Positions 8,470-17,201 of a stretch of DNA of 46,976 nt are shown here, one piece after another. A model generated the notes under the pieces. The model saw only the letters and a program-made list of their open reading frames with translations, made no database searches and was not told the origin of the DNA. The position numbers were made by a program, and so were the translations under genes. Source of the stretch: an uncultured Mycoplasmatota bacterium (lineage in GTDB: Bacteria > Bacillota_I > Bacilli_A > RF39 > UBA660). Where the stretch lies: positions 1-46,976 of the forward strand of contig CAMMMG010000004.1 in assembly GCA_946497925.1 (NCBI GenBank). The letters run 5' to 3'. How positions within the stretch are numbered: position 1 is the first letter of the stretch; the number at the start of each line of letters is the position of its first letter.

Positions 8470-10551
8470 TTGAGAATAAAACAGAAAGTTAATAAGAAAA
8501 ATATTAATAGAAGAGAAAGGAAATATACTGTTAATAATTCAACATATAAGAAAAGATTTATTTTTCTAGGTGGTATTTTAGTAGTTTTATTTTTAGTAAT
8601 TACCCTTCGTCTTTATGAGGTTATGTTAAGAAAAGAAGCATATTATGAAGAAGAACTTACAACACTTGCTACTCAAACTGTTGAAGGACCTAGTTCTCCT
8701 AGAGGTAGAATACTTGATCGTAATGGAAAAGTAATAGTAGATAATAAAGCTGTTAAGACTATTTATTATAATAAAGATAAGAGTAGAGGAACTAAAGAAG
8801 AAATAGAACTTGCCTATATTGTTTCTAAACATCTTAGTCTAGATTATGATAAAGTAACTGATAGAAATAAAAGAGAATTCTTTGTCGCTAAAAATAGTGA
8901 TGATATGGATGAGAGAATAACAGATGAAGAATGGGAGAAGTATGAACAAAGAAAATTAGATAGTAATGATATATATGAACTTAAAATAGAAAGAGTGACT
9001 GATGAAGAGTTAAATACCTTTACTGAAGAAGATAATAAGGCTAGCTACTTATATTATTTGATGAATAAAGGATATTCTTATGATGATAAAGTTATTAAAA
9101 ATGAAGATGTAACAGATGAAGAATATGCTTATATAGCAGAGAATAATGAGGATTTGCCGGGATTTAATACAAAGCTAGATTGGGAGAGAGTCTATAACTA
9201 TGGAGATACTTTTAGGACTATTTTAGGTAATGTTGGTACTATTCCTAGTGAAGAGAAAGATGAATATCTTGCTAAAGGATATTCTTTAAATGATATAGTT
9301 GGTACTAGTTATTTAGAAGAACAATATGAAGAGTATTTGAAAGGCAAGAAAGCTATTTATAAGACAATTAATTCTCATGAGTTAGAACTTGTTTCCGAAG
9401 GAAAAAGAGGTAATGATATAGTACTTACTATTGATATAGAGTTACAACAACAATTAGAAGCGATATTAAATGAAGAAATACTTGCTACTAAAGGACAACC
9501 TAATACAGAGTATTATGATAGGAGTTATGCTGTTATTGGGGATCCAAATACAGGAGAGATACTTGCCATGGCAGGACGGGAAGTAATTAGTGATGGAAAT
9601 GGAGGATATAAAACTATAGACTGTACTACAGGTATTATGACTGATCCTATGACAAGTGGTTCTGTTGTTAAGGGGGCAAGTATGTTAGTAGGATATAATC
9701 AAGGAGCGATAAAACCAGGAGATTATCAAGTTGATGAATGTGTTAAAATAGCAGGTACTCCACAGAAATGTTCTTGGAGAACACTAGGTAGAATTAATGA
9801 TATAGATGCGCTAGCTTTATCTAGTAATGTTTATCAGTTTAAAACAGCGATGAAAGTAGCAGGGGCAACTTATCAATATAATAAGCCATTAGTAATTAAT
9901 GAAGAAGCATTTGATATTTATAGAAATACTTTTAAAGAGTTTGGACTTGGTGTTGAAACAGAAATAGACTTACCAGTAGAATCTTTAGGATATACTAGTA
10001 GTAATAAAGCTCCAGGACTATTACTTGACTTTGTAATGGGACAGTATGATACATATACTGCTATCCAGTTATCACAGTATATTTCAACTTTTGCAAACGG
10101 TGGTAGTAGATTACAACCTCATCTATTAAAAGAAGTTCATGCTTCTACTGATGATGAAAGTTTGGGAGATGTAATATATACTTTTGATGTTAACGTCTTA
10201 AATACAGTTAATACAACTCCTGAATATTTAAATAGAGTTAAAGAAGGTTTTTATGCTGTTATGAATAAAAGTTATGGACTAGGAGTAGGTTATATAGATG
10301 ATTCTCATGATCCATCAGGTAAAACAGGAACAAGTCAAAGTGCTAAAGATACAGATGGTGATAGAGTTAATGATACTGATACAGTTTCAACTGCCTTTGT
10401 AGGTTATGCTCCAACAAATAGTCCTAAAATGTCTATAACAGTAACAAGTCCTCATTCAACTTGGGAAAATCCTAGAAACAGTTATTCAACTCTAGTTACT
10501 AGAAGAATTAGTAAAAGAGCAAGTGATGCTTATTTTGCTCTATATCCTTAG
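8470..10551 (+). CDS. Class B penicillin-binding protein (transpeptidase)
   Basis: Peptidoglycan transpeptidase anchored by one N-terminal helix (about residues 28-50), with a PBP dimerisation domain from RGRILDRNG onward and a C-terminal transpeptidase domain. Catalytic motifs are SVVK at residues 398-401, SSN at 451-453 and KTG at 618-620. The basic N-terminal tail is unusually long. There is no PASTA domain, unlike the second PBP at 34293. I keep the TTG start at 8470, downstream of GAAAGAAGG. Its partner SEDS protein is not adjacent; a deacetylase-like gene and spoIIGA-sigE follow. It is probably an elongation- or sporulation-related PBP2, but the sequence does not settle which. Confidence 0.9.
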   Translation: MRIKQKVNKKNINRRERKYTVNNSTYKKRFIFLGGILVVLFLVITLRLYEVMLRKEAYYEEELTTLATQTVEGPSSPRGRILDRNGKVIVDNKAVKTIYYNKDKSRGTKEEIELAYIVSKHLSLDYDKVTDRNKREFFVAKNSDDMDERITDEEWEKYEQRKLDSNDIYELKIERVTDEELNTFTEEDNKASYLYYLMNKGYSYDDKVIKNEDVTDEEYAYIAENNEDLPGFNTKLDWERVYNYGDTFRTILGNVGTIPSEEKDEYLAKGYSLNDIVGTSYLEEQYEEYLKGKKAIYKTINSHELELVSEGKRGNDIVLTIDIELQQQLEAILNEEILATKGQPNTEYYDRSYAVIGDPNTGEILAMAGREVISDGNGGYKTIDCTTGIMTDPMTSGSVVKGASMLVGYNQGAIKPGDYQVDECVKIAGTPQKCSWRTLGRINDIDALALSSNVYQFKTAMKVAGATYQYNKPLVINEEAFDIYRNTFKEFGLGVETEIDLPVESLGYTSSNKAPGLLLDFVMGQYDTYTAIQLSQYISTFANGGSRLQPHLLKEVHASTDDESLGDVIYTFDVNVLNTVNTTPEYLNRVKEGFYAVMNKSYGLGVGYIDDSHDPSGKTGTSQSAKDTDGDRVNDTDTVSTAFVGYAPTNSPKMSITVTSPHSTWENPRNSYSTLVTRRISKRASDAYFALYP

Positions 10552-10597
10552 AATAATTTATCTTCATCTATAATAAAATTTTATAGAGGTGGTTCTT

Positions 10598-11458
10598 ATT
10601 AAAAAGGTTATAGAAGTGATATTTGTCATATTACTTGTTCTTTTTTCTTTTTATTATACAGAGAAAGCGATTATTTTATTAGAGTCTAACGATCCCATTA
10701 TGAAAGAGATAAAAGATAAGGGAAAGAGTAGGGAGGAAGATGCGATTAATGCTAAAGTAGAAGGAGATTACTTAATACCTGGATATAATGGTCTTATTAT
10801 AGATTTAGAGACTAGTTTTAATAAGATGAAAGGTTATGGTAGTTATAATGAGGCTCTATTAGTGTTTGAAGAAGTAGAACCTACTATATCGATAGATGAT
10901 TATTATGACAAATACATAAGTAGTGGTAATGGAATTAGTACTAACATAGCATTAGTCTTTACAGTCGATGATAGTAGTTATACTGATAATTTATTGGATA
11001 TTTTAAAAGAAATGAATGCAGTGGGAACATTTTTTATAGATGGTAAATTTACTGATAATAATACATCGTTTGTAAGCCAAGCTATGGGAAATGGCAATGA
11101 AGTAGAAGTACTCAGTTATGATAAAACATATGATGAACTTTTATTTAAAGCATCTATTGATAAGATAAAAACACTTACTAGTACTACACCTAAATATTGT
11201 TATGCAACCTATGATAATGAAGAGGTATTAAATCTATGTAGTAAGTTATCTATGCATACTATTATACCTACTTTAAGACTTGATAGTAATATTTATAGTG
11301 ATGCTAAAGGTAATCTTAGAAGTGGTAGTATTATAAGTGTTAAATTAACAGAAGAAAATGTAAAAGAGTTAAAAGTGTTAATTAATTATATTAAACAAAG
11401 GGGTTTTACTTTAGTAACACTTGATACATTACTTAATGAAGCAAGAACTGAAAAGTAG
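10598..11458 (+). CDS. Degenerate polysaccharide-deacetylase-like membrane protein
   Basis: An N-terminal membrane helix (IEVIFVILLVLFSFYYT) is followed by a linker and a NodB-like fold recognisable by IALVFTVDDSSYTDNLLDIL, NAVGTFFIDGKF and a C-terminal GFTLVTLDTLL. In active deacetylases the first motif reads TFDD with downstream metal His residues. Here it is FTVDD and I do not see the HxxxH pair, so activity is doubtful. No ATG, GTG or TTG fits the binding site: the GTG at 10589 is inside GAGGTGG (10586-10592), and the only suitably spaced in-frame codon is ATT at 10598, giving MKKVIEVIFV. Start assignment is therefore tentative. It follows the PBP gene by 46 bases. Confidence 0.75.
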   Translation: MKKVIEVIFVILLVLFSFYYTEKAIILLESNDPIMKEIKDKGKSREEDAINAKVEGDYLIPGYNGLIIDLETSFNKMKGYGSYNEALLVFEEVEPTISIDDYYDKYISSGNGISTNIALVFTVDDSSYTDNLLDILKEMNAVGTFFIDGKFTDNNTSFVSQAMGNGNEVEVLSYDKTYDELLFKASIDKIKTLTSTTPKYCYATYDNEEVLNLCSKLSMHTIIPTLRLDSNIYSDAKGNLRSGSIISVKLTEENVKELKVLINYIKQRGFTLVTLDTLLNEARTEK

Positions 11459-11530
11459 AGGATAGTTTTCTTACCAATCCTTAAAAATATTCTAATAACT
11501 CATACAAGATAAATGAAGTTAAAATAATAA

Positions 11531-11559
11531 GAAACGACAAATTATTCGTTTTCTTTTTT
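11531..11559 (+). terminator. Probable terminator before spoIIGA
   Basis: GAAACGA pairs with TCGTTTTC across an 8-nt loop with one bulge, followed by a T-rich tail. It separates the deacetylase-like gene from the sporulation pair. Confidence 0.55.
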
Positions 11560-11582
11560 ATATACTTAAAACGGTGGTAGGA

Positions 11583-12371
11583 ATGAAAGTGTATTTAGAT
11601 CTAATATTCTTTATTAATTTCATGTTTGATTTACTCCTTTTAATGACAGTTAGTATAGAGTGTAAAATCTTTTCTAAAAAAATAAGATTACTTATTTCTT
11701 CCTTATTGGGAAGTCTTAGCACATTTCTTTTATTCCTACCCTTAAATAATTTTTCTTTATTTCTTTTTAAAGTAGTAATAAGTATTATTATGATCTTTGT
11801 AGGCTTTAAAATAACATCTAAAGAACTACTTTTTACTCTTTTAAAGAGTCTTTATGGAAATAGTATTATTTTAGGGGGACTTATTTATTTTTTAAATAAT
11901 CAATTTAGTTATAAACAAAAAGGTTTTATCTTTATTCATGATGGAACAAGTTTAAATTTAATAATTATTTTAATTAGTAGTCCTATTATCTTTTACTTAT
12001 ATCATAAAATGATAGTAGAAGAGAAGAGGAAAAGAGAATTACTACATAGAGTATCTATTAAATGTAAGAAAGGTTCTATTGATACGTTAGGATATTTAGA
12101 TACAGGTAATAATATTAAAGACCCTTATAAAAGACGTGGAATTATTATAATAAATTCTAGTGAAATAAATCTCAGTTTAGAAGAATCTATTTTAGTACCA
12201 TTTAAAACTGTAGATTCTAATAGTTTACTTAGATGTATAGAAATAGAGGAGTTAATAATAGATGATAATTTAATTAAAAAAAAGTACTTATTAGGAGTTA
12301 GCCCTAAAAATATAGAGATTAAGGGAGCTAGTTGTATACTTCCTAATATAATAGAGGAGGAATTAAAATGA
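11583..12371 (+). CDS. spoIIGA: Sporulation sigma-E processing peptidase SpoIIGA
   Basis: Membrane aspartic protease that removes the pro-peptide of sigma-E in the mother cell during sporulation. Five N-terminal hydrophobic segments start with the typical YLDLIFFINFMFDLLLL. They are followed by a cytoplasmic pepsin-like domain with the catalytic DTGN at residues 173-176 (LGYLDTGNNIKDP). The length of 262 residues is slightly short for the family. The ATG at 11583 is preferred because GGTGGTAGG covers the GTG at 11574. It overlaps sigE by four bases (ATGA), indicating translational coupling. Its TGA is one of only two TGA termini; read-through would add six residues to a TAG at 12387. Confidence 0.93.
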   Translation: MKVYLDLIFFINFMFDLLLLMTVSIECKIFSKKIRLLISSLLGSLSTFLLFLPLNNFSLFLFKVVISIIMIFVGFKITSKELLFTLLKSLYGNSIILGGLIYFLNNQFSYKQKGFIFIHDGTSLNLIIILISSPIIFYLYHKMIVEEKRKRELLHRVSIKCKKGSIDTLGYLDTGNNIKDPYKRRGIIIINSSEINLSLEESILVPFKTVDSNSLLRCIEIEELIIDDNLIKKKYLLGVSPKNIEIKGASCILPNIIEEELK

Positions 12372-13060
12372 TTAGTTTACTTTATTTAGTAGCATTTTTG
12401 CTTGATAAGTCTTGCGAAATATTTTATGTAGGTAGTAGTGATATCTTACCAGAACCATTATCTAGAGAAGATGAAGAAGCCTATCTTGTTATGGCTATGG
12501 ATGGAGATATTCATGCTAGAGATGTTTTAATTGAACATAATTTAAGATTAGTAGTATTTCTTGCTAAGAAGTATGAAAATACAAAAGTTGATTTAGAAGA
12601 TTTAGTTAGTATTGGTACAATTGGTCTTATAAAGGGAATAAATACTTTTAAACCTGATAAAAATATAAAACTTGCAACTTATGCATCACGTTGTATAGAT
12701 AATGAGATACTTATGTATTTAAGAAAAATTAAAAAATCAAAGACAGAAGTTAGTATAGATGCATCGTTGAGCTTTGATGCAGAAGGAAATGAATTACATC
12801 TTGAAGATATTTTAGGAACTGATGCTGATATTGTAACAAAAGGAATTGAAGAAGAAACTGATAAAAAATTAATGTTAGATGAAGTTATGCGACTTAATCC
12901 AAGAGATAGAGATATTATTATACTAAGATATGGTCTTATGGGACACAATGAACTAACTCAAAAAGAAGTAGCAGAACTACTTGGTATTAGTCAGTCTTAT
13001 ATATCAAGAATTGAAAAGAAAGTAATTAGGAGGTTAAAGAATATAGTTAAGTATTCGTAA
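12368..13060 (+). CDS. sigE: Sporulation sigma factor SigE (pro-sigma-E)
   Basis: Mother-cell sigma-70 factor. Residues 1-30 form a hydrophobic then acidic pro-sequence, the SpoIIGA cleavage region. Region 2 is intact (LIEHNLRLVVFLAKKYENT...DLVSIGTIGLIKG..TF..DKN.KLATYASRCI.NEILMYLR), as are the region 3 linker and region 4 (LNPRDRDIIILRYGL...LTQKEVAELLGISQSYISRIEKKVI). Its position right after spoIIGA makes SigE much more likely than its paralogue SigK. The binding site GAGGAGG lies within the spoIIGA 3' end. SigG, often next in spore formers, does not follow. The intact pair implies the lineage retains at least part of the sporulation programme. Confidence 0.95.
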   Translation: MISLLYLVAFLLDKSCEIFYVGSSDILPEPLSREDEEAYLVMAMDGDIHARDVLIEHNLRLVVFLAKKYENTKVDLEDLVSIGTIGLIKGINTFKPDKNIKLATYASRCIDNEILMYLRKIKKSKTEVSIDASLSFDAEGNELHLEDILGTDADIVTKGIEEETDKKLMLDEVMRLNPRDRDIIILRYGLMGHNELTQKEVAELLGISQSYISRIEKKVIRRLKNIVKYS

Positions 13061-13064
13061 TATT

Positions 13065-13220
13065 ATGAAAAGTGAAAAAGAAGCGTTGATGAGGCTTAGA
13101 TATTTATATAAAATAAAAAAGAGTAAAGAATTAGGCCTTGTTAATAATGATATTGATTTTAAGAATAAATATTTTAAAGACTTAGAAGAGTTTAAAAGAA
13201 AATATATAGGAATTAAATAG
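13065..13220 (+). CDS. Small Lys/Glu-rich ORF after sigE
   Basis: A 51-residue open frame (ATG 13065, TAG 13218-13220) beginning 5 bases after sigE. It is charged and helical (KSEKEALMRLRYLYKIKKSK), without membrane segments, and its codon use resembles neighbouring genes. There is no clear Shine-Dalgarno, so translation would depend on re-initiation after sigE. I recognise no family. Confidence 0.4.
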   Translation: MKSEKEALMRLRYLYKIKKSKELGLVNNDIDFKNKYFKDLEEFKRKYIGIK

Positions 13221-13302
13221 TAATATTTAGTTCTTTTTCGTTGACTTAAGGATTTAATTTTATTACAATTTAATTGATAATAATTATTAATAAGGTATAG
13301 AT

Positions 13303-13671
13303 ATGAAAAGAAATACAATACAAAGATAAGAGATAATAGAAGTGTTGAAGAATAACTATATAAAAAGTTGTGTGACCTATTAAAGGATAAAAATATAGGA
13401 CAAGCGACTATATAGAATAGTTAAGAGTCTAGTTAGTGATGATATAATTAAAAGAGTAGAACATCCTGATGGCATTCGCTATAATTATAGAAAAGACCAT
13501 TATCACTTTTACTGTCTTAAGTGTAATAAAATTACTGATGTACTTCTAGATAAAACCATAATTGATAATATGTTATCAGCTTCTAATTTAAAAGATGTTA
13601 GAACAATTAACTTAGTATTTGAAGGCATATATGATAGTTGTAAAGGAAAGAGTAGTTATGGAATTAAGTAA
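13303..13671 (+). pseudogene. Decayed Fur/PerR-family regulator
   Basis: Translation in shifting frames recovers a Fur-family protein. Frame 1 gives MKRNTIQR-stop-EIIEVLKNNYI (TAA at 13327). After a frame change comes LLKDKNIGQATI, and after a second one near 13407-13416, apparently contraction of a TATATA run, comes YRIVKSLVSDDIIKRVEHPDG. Then HYHFYCLKCNKITDV and NLVFEGIYDSC continue to TAA 13669. The helix-turn-helix (ATIYRIVKSL) and first zinc pair CLKC are recognisable. The second pair is broken, with Tyr where the first Cys should be. Part of the N-terminal DNA-binding region is also missing. Its position before hydrogenase and rubrerythrin suggests a former PerR-type control gene. The 3' end overlaps the hydrogenase start by 14 bases. 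Confidence 0.8.
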
Positions 13672-14962
13672 GGCAGTTAGGATTGATGAAGATAATTCTA
13701 GTATTAAAAGAGTTAAAGAAAGATGTATTGATTGTGGTAGATGTAAGACTATCTGTAGAGATGTTGTAGGAATTAGCTATGATGAAAAATGTAAGGAAGC
13801 AGTGTGTATAAACTGTGGGCAGTGTATTTTAAATTGTCCTGTTGGGGCCTTAGTTCCTAAATATGATTATAAGAGGGTCTTAGATTATTTGCATGACACT
13901 GAAAAACTAGTAACTATATCAGTAGCACCTGCAGTTAGAACATCAATCGGTGAAGGTTTTGGACTAGAACCAGGTATATTTCTTGAAAAAGAGTTAGTTG
14001 GAGCCTTAAAAGAAGTAGGTTTTGACTATGTCTTTGATGTAACCTTCGGTGCAGATATGACGGTTATGGAAGAAGCGTATGAGTTAGTTGATAGACTAAA
14101 AAATAAGAAAACTTTACCTATATTTACCTCATGTTGTCCATCATGGGTTAAATATTTAGAAATATATCATCCTGATAAATTAAGTCATCTATCTACTGTT
14201 AAGAGTCCTATAGGGATACAAAGTTCTGTTATTAATACTTACTTTTTAAAAATGATGAATATACCAAAAGAAAAAATAGTTAATGTTGTAGTAGCACCTT
14301 GCACTGCAAAAAAATATGAAATAAAAAGAACAGAACTGGGTATGGATATATGTCTTACAACTAGCGAATTAGTCTTACTTTTAAAAGAATCAAATATTGA
14401 TATAAAAAAGGTAAAACCTAAAGAGTTTGATTCTCTTTTATCAAAAGGAAGTGGAGCAGGACTTATCTTTGGTAGAAGTGGGGGAGTATTAGAGTCAGTT
14501 CTTAGATGCGCTAACTATATAATAACAGGAAAAGATAAAATTATAGATTCTTTAGCTCTTGAAGAAAATAAAAAATGTGGTACAATAAATAAGGCAATGA
14601 TTAATATTGGAACATATAAATTAAGAGTTGCAAGTATCCAAGGTATGAAGAGTGTTGAAGAAGTACTTAAAGACTTAGATAGTTATGACTTTATAGAAGT
14701 TATGAATTGTCCTTTAGGATGTGTATCAGGTGGAGGACAAGTACTAAATACTATTAGTAAGATGGATGAAATAAATAAAAAAAGGGCCGAATCTTTAGAA
14801 GAAGATGATAAAAATAATAGTATTAGGTTTTGTTATAAAAATCCTGATGTTATAAATATTTATAAAACATATTTAGATTATCCTAATAGTCCTAAAGCAC
14901 TTAAGCTTATTCATACTAAGTTTAAAGATAGAAGTAGTATATTAAGAGATTTATCTCTTTAA
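13658..14962 (+). CDS. hydA: [FeFe] hydrogenase with two N-terminal [4Fe-4S] clusters
   Basis: Reduces protons with electrons from ferredoxin (or the reverse) at a cytoplasmic H-cluster. Two ferredoxin-like motifs bind 4Fe-4S clusters: Cys 23, 26, 29, 33 and Cys 50, 53, 56, 60. The H-cluster motifs are all present: TSCCPSW at residues 157-163 (the second Cys is the proton-relay Cys), APCTAKKYE around Cys215, and EVMNCPLGCVSGGGQ around Cys351/Cys355. At 434 residues this is a compact, two-cluster form. The ATG at 13658 follows AAAGGAAAG; the TTG at 13619 has no binding site. Maturases HydE/F/G are not in the window. Rubrerythrin follows 32 bases later, so the pair is probably one operon for anaerobic redox and oxygen defence. 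Confidence 0.93.
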   Translation: MELSKAVRIDEDNSSIKRVKERCIDCGRCKTICRDVVGISYDEKCKEAVCINCGQCILNCPVGALVPKYDYKRVLDYLHDTEKLVTISVAPAVRTSIGEGFGLEPGIFLEKELVGALKEVGFDYVFDVTFGADMTVMEEAYELVDRLKNKKTLPIFTSCCPSWVKYLEIYHPDKLSHLSTVKSPIGIQSSVINTYFLKMMNIPKEKIVNVVVAPCTAKKYEIKRTELGMDICLTTSELVLLLKESNIDIKKVKPKEFDSLLSKGSGAGLIFGRSGGVLESVLRCANYIITGKDKIIDSLALEENKKCGTINKAMINIGTYKLRVASIQGMKSVEEVLKDLDSYDFIEVMNCPLGCVSGGGQVLNTISKMDEINKKRAESLEEDDKNNSIRFCYKNPDVINIYKTYLDYPNSPKALKLIHTKFKDRSSILRDLSL

Positions 14963-14994
14963 TATAAATAAATTATAGAAGGAAGGTATTAAAT

Positions 14995-15537
14995 ATGGAA
15001 TTAAAAGGTTCAAAAACTGAACAAAACTTAATGACAGCTTTTGCTGGAGAAAGTCAAGCTCGTAATAAATATACATATTACGCAAGTAAAGCTCGTAAAG
15101 ATGGTTATGAACAAATAGCAGCTATTTTTGAAGAAACTGCTAATAATGAAAAGGAACATGCTAAACTATGGTTTAAAGAATTACATGGTGGAGATATTCC
15201 TGATACTATGATTAACTTAGAAGACGCTGCTGCTGGTGAAAACTATGAGTGGACTGATATGTATAAAGGCTTTGCTGAGACTGCTAGAGAAGAAGGATTT
15301 GATCGTTTAGCATTCCTATTTGAGAGTGTAGCAAAGATTGAGAAAGAACATGAAGAAAGATACTTAACACTTCTTAAGAATGTTAAAGATAATAGAGTAT
15401 TCCATAAAGATGGAGACAAGATTTGGATTTGTCGTAATTGTGGACATGTATATGTTGGTAAAGATGCTCTTGATGTATGTCCAGTATGTAACCATCCACA
15501 AAGTTTTATGGAAGTTAAAGCAGATAACTATGAATAA
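14995..15537 (+). CDS. rbr: Rubrerythrin
   Basis: Non-haem di-iron peroxidase that reduces hydrogen peroxide in anaerobes. The N-terminal ferritin-like four-helix domain has the Glu/His ligands in [34 protein letters not shown] and [14 protein letters not shown]. The C-terminal rubredoxin-like domain has WICRNCG (Cys pair) and VCPVCNHP (second pair). The 180-residue length is typical. The binding site GAAGGAAGG precedes the ATG. It sits downstream of the hydrogenase and the Fur/PerR remnant and ends at a clear terminator. Codon choice uses more GCT/CGT than the neighbours, consistent with high expression. Confidence 0.97.
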   Translation: MELKGSKTEQNLMTAFAGESQARNKYTYYASKARKDGYEQIAAIFEETANNEKEHAKLWFKELHGGDIPDTMINLEDAAAGENYEWTDMYKGFAETAREEGFDRLAFLFESVAKIEKEHEERYLTLLKNVKDNRVFHKDGDKIWICRNCGHVYVGKDALDVCPVCNHPQSFMEVKADNYE

Positions 15538-15562
15538 AAGAGCTTGTCTAAGTTCTTTTTTT
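15537..15562 (+). terminator. Terminator after rubrerythrin
   Basis: AAAGAGCTT pairs with AAGTTCTTT (one G-T) across a GTCT loop and runs into a T-tract. Confidence 0.8.
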
Positions 15563-15612
15563 GTATGATAGGAAAGTTTCGTAACATATAATAAATAAAA
15601 TCATATTTTCGC

Positions 15613-15641
15613 TTGACGTTTAAGCTAATTTTTTCTATCAT
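15613..15641 (+). promoter_or_regulatory. Sigma-A promoter of the MBL hydrolase operon
   Basis: TTGACG (15613-15618), a 17-bp spacer and TATCAT (15636-15641), giving a start near 15648 and a short leader with ATAGGAG before the ATG at 15667. Confidence 0.65.
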
Positions 15642-15666
15642 ATAGTATGTAGATAGGAGATTATAT

Positions 15667-16203
15667 ATGGAGATTAAAAAGATAGTAACAGGGGCATTAG
15701 AAGAGAATTGTTATGTATTAAGTAAAGATGGAACATGCTTAATTGTAGATCCTGGTAGTGATAGTAAAGCTATTAAAGAATTAGTTGGTGAAGATAAAAT
15801 TATAGGAGTTTTAGTTACTCATGCTCATTTTGATCATATTGGAGCGTTGAGAGATTTCTTGAATTCTAATAGAAGATTAAAAATATTTAAGAAAAGTAAT
15901 CTTAATGATATGAAAGAAGTTGAAGTTGGAACATTTAAATTTATTCCTATAATGACTCCAGGTCATAGTAGTGATTCAGTAACATTTTACTTTAAAGATG
16001 ATAATGCAATGTTTGTAGGAGATTTTATCTTTAGAGATACTGTTGGTAGATGTGACCTTCCTACAGGAAGTAGTGAAGAGATGGACAAATCTATTGAAAA
16101 AATTAAAACTTATGATGATTCCATTGCTCTATATCCAGGTCATGGAGATGAAACTACTTTGGGTAGAGAAAAACAGTATAATTTATATTTTATGGAAAAA
16201 TAA
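15667..16203 (+). CDS. Metallo-beta-lactamase-fold hydrolase (glyoxalase II-like)
   Basis: Zn hydrolase of the short glyoxalase-II-like/YcbL type. Motifs in order are VDPGSD, the metal-binding THAHFDHIG, TPGHSSDS, MFVGDFIFRDTVGRCDLP and the C-terminal YPGHGDETTLGREK. It lacks the C-terminal substrate domain of true glyoxalase II (178 residues), so thioester substrate is possible but unproven. It has its own promoter and is followed by a tightly spaced run (gaps of 12 bases or less) of two small membrane-associated proteins and YqeY, which probably forms one transcript ending at 17640-17685. Confidence 0.9.
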   Translation: MEIKKIVTGALEENCYVLSKDGTCLIVDPGSDSKAIKELVGEDKIIGVLVTHAHFDHIGALRDFLNSNRRLKIFKKSNLNDMKEVEVGTFKFIPIMTPGHSSDSVTFYFKDDNAMFVGDFIFRDTVGRCDLPTGSSEEMDKSIEKIKTYDDSIALYPGHGDETTLGREKQYNLYFMEK

Positions 16204-16215
16204 GGAGTTGTGGTT

Positions 16216-16530
16216 ATGTATATTGATTTAGTGGTATTAGTTGTTTTAATATTAGTAGTAATAATGTATTTTAGGAGATTTTCCAGTTTTGTTTATTTTA
16301 TAGGAATTGTAGATATCTTTTTAAGAATATTAACATTTATTAAAAATAATATTGGGCTTCCTGACCTTTCTGCAGTTATTGATAATTATATTCCTGAAAG
16401 TATTTTAGCGATTGTATCTAATTATACAGATGGAATTCTTTATACGATTATCGCTTGGGCATACATTGTGATAATGGCTATATTCTTATTTTATAATACT
16501 AAGTTCTTTATTAAGAAGAAAAAGATATAG
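16216..16530 (+). CDS. Small multi-pass membrane protein
   Basis: 104 residues with three predicted helices (about 3-20, 22-40 and 72-97) and a Lys-rich cytoplasmic tail (KKKKI). I do not recognise a family. ATG 16216 sits 8 nt after AAGGAG; the GTG at 16210 is too close. It is 12 bases after the MBL gene and 11 before the next, so it belongs to the same operon. Confidence 0.65.
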   Translation: MYIDLVVLVVLILVVIMYFRRFSSFVYFIGIVDIFLRILTFIKNNIGLPDLSAVIDNYIPESILAIVSNYTDGILYTIIAWAYIVIMAIFLFYNTKFFIKKKKI

Positions 16531-16541
16531 GAGGGATTATT

Positions 16542-17198
16542 TTGAAGAAAAATAACACTTGGATAAAAGTTGTAATTATAATTATTGTTATAGAAATATT
16601 AATTGGTGCAGGTATTTTAGCATATAAAAAAATAGGACTAAAAGATGGTAATAGTATTTCTGTTAAAGATAAAGAAGTTAAAGCTTTATATGAAAAGATT
16701 GCCTATAATGATATTGATTCCTTAGATGTTCTAAGTCCTAAAATTATGTTATATTATGGTTATAAAAATATGGAAGTGAATGAGTCTATTAACTGTGATG
16801 TAGTTAATACTACTGATGATACTAATGGTTATAGTTGTGAAGGAATTGTTGACTTTGTTCCTAGTAAGGAAATAGAGAAGTCAGTTAAAGATATATATGG
16901 ACCTAATATTACAATAACATCAACATCATTTGAGACAGATGCTAATCATTATGCTTTTTATGATGAGGAGATGGATGGTTATGCTATATATACTAAAGAT
17001 GAAGAAGTTAGTGTAGATCCAATTAATATGAAATTGAGTGACGCTACTTTAGATGATGATGAAAATATTACTCTAACAGTAGAAGTTCTAGATGGAGTAT
17101 TTGGAACAGTTAAAGATACTTATAATTTTACATTTACTAAAGATGGTGATAATTATTATCTAACAGGAAAAGAAATAGTTACAAGTAAGGAGGACTAG
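16542..17198 (+). CDS. Membrane-anchored hypothetical protein
   Basis: One N-terminal helix (WIKVVIIIIVIEILIGAGILAY) followed by about 190 extracytoplasmic, acidic, beta-rich residues. Two Cys (in NCDV and SCEG) could form a disulphide. The family is unknown to me. The TTG start follows TAGGAGGG. It sits between a small membrane protein and yqeY in one compact operon. Confidence 0.6.
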   Translation: MKKNNTWIKVVIIIIVIEILIGAGILAYKKIGLKDGNSISVKDKEVKALYEKIAYNDIDSLDVLSPKIMLYYGYKNMEVNESINCDVVNTTDDTNGYSCEGIVDFVPSKEIEKSVKDIYGPNITITSTSFETDANHYAFYDEEMDGYAIYTKDEEVSVDPINMKLSDATLDDDENITLTVEVLDGVFGTVKDTYNFTFTKDGDNYYLTGKEIVTSKED

Positions 17199-17201
17199 TT
17201 T

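Noticed and set aside
8470..12371. Dedicated cell-wall/sporulation operon from PBP to sigE
   Set aside because: A probable terminator at 11531-11559 and a 124-base gap separate the PBP and deacetylase-like genes from spoIIGA-sigE, so one operon is not supported.
13034..13318. Minus-strand open frame opposite the small ORF and Fur remnant
   Set aside because: Ser/Leu/Tyr-rich antisense shadow with no binding site, and it overlaps better-supported plus-strand features.
15380..16231. Short plus-strand frames overlapping rubrerythrin and the MBL gene
   Set aside because: Out-of-frame shadows of strongly supported genes, with no binding sites.
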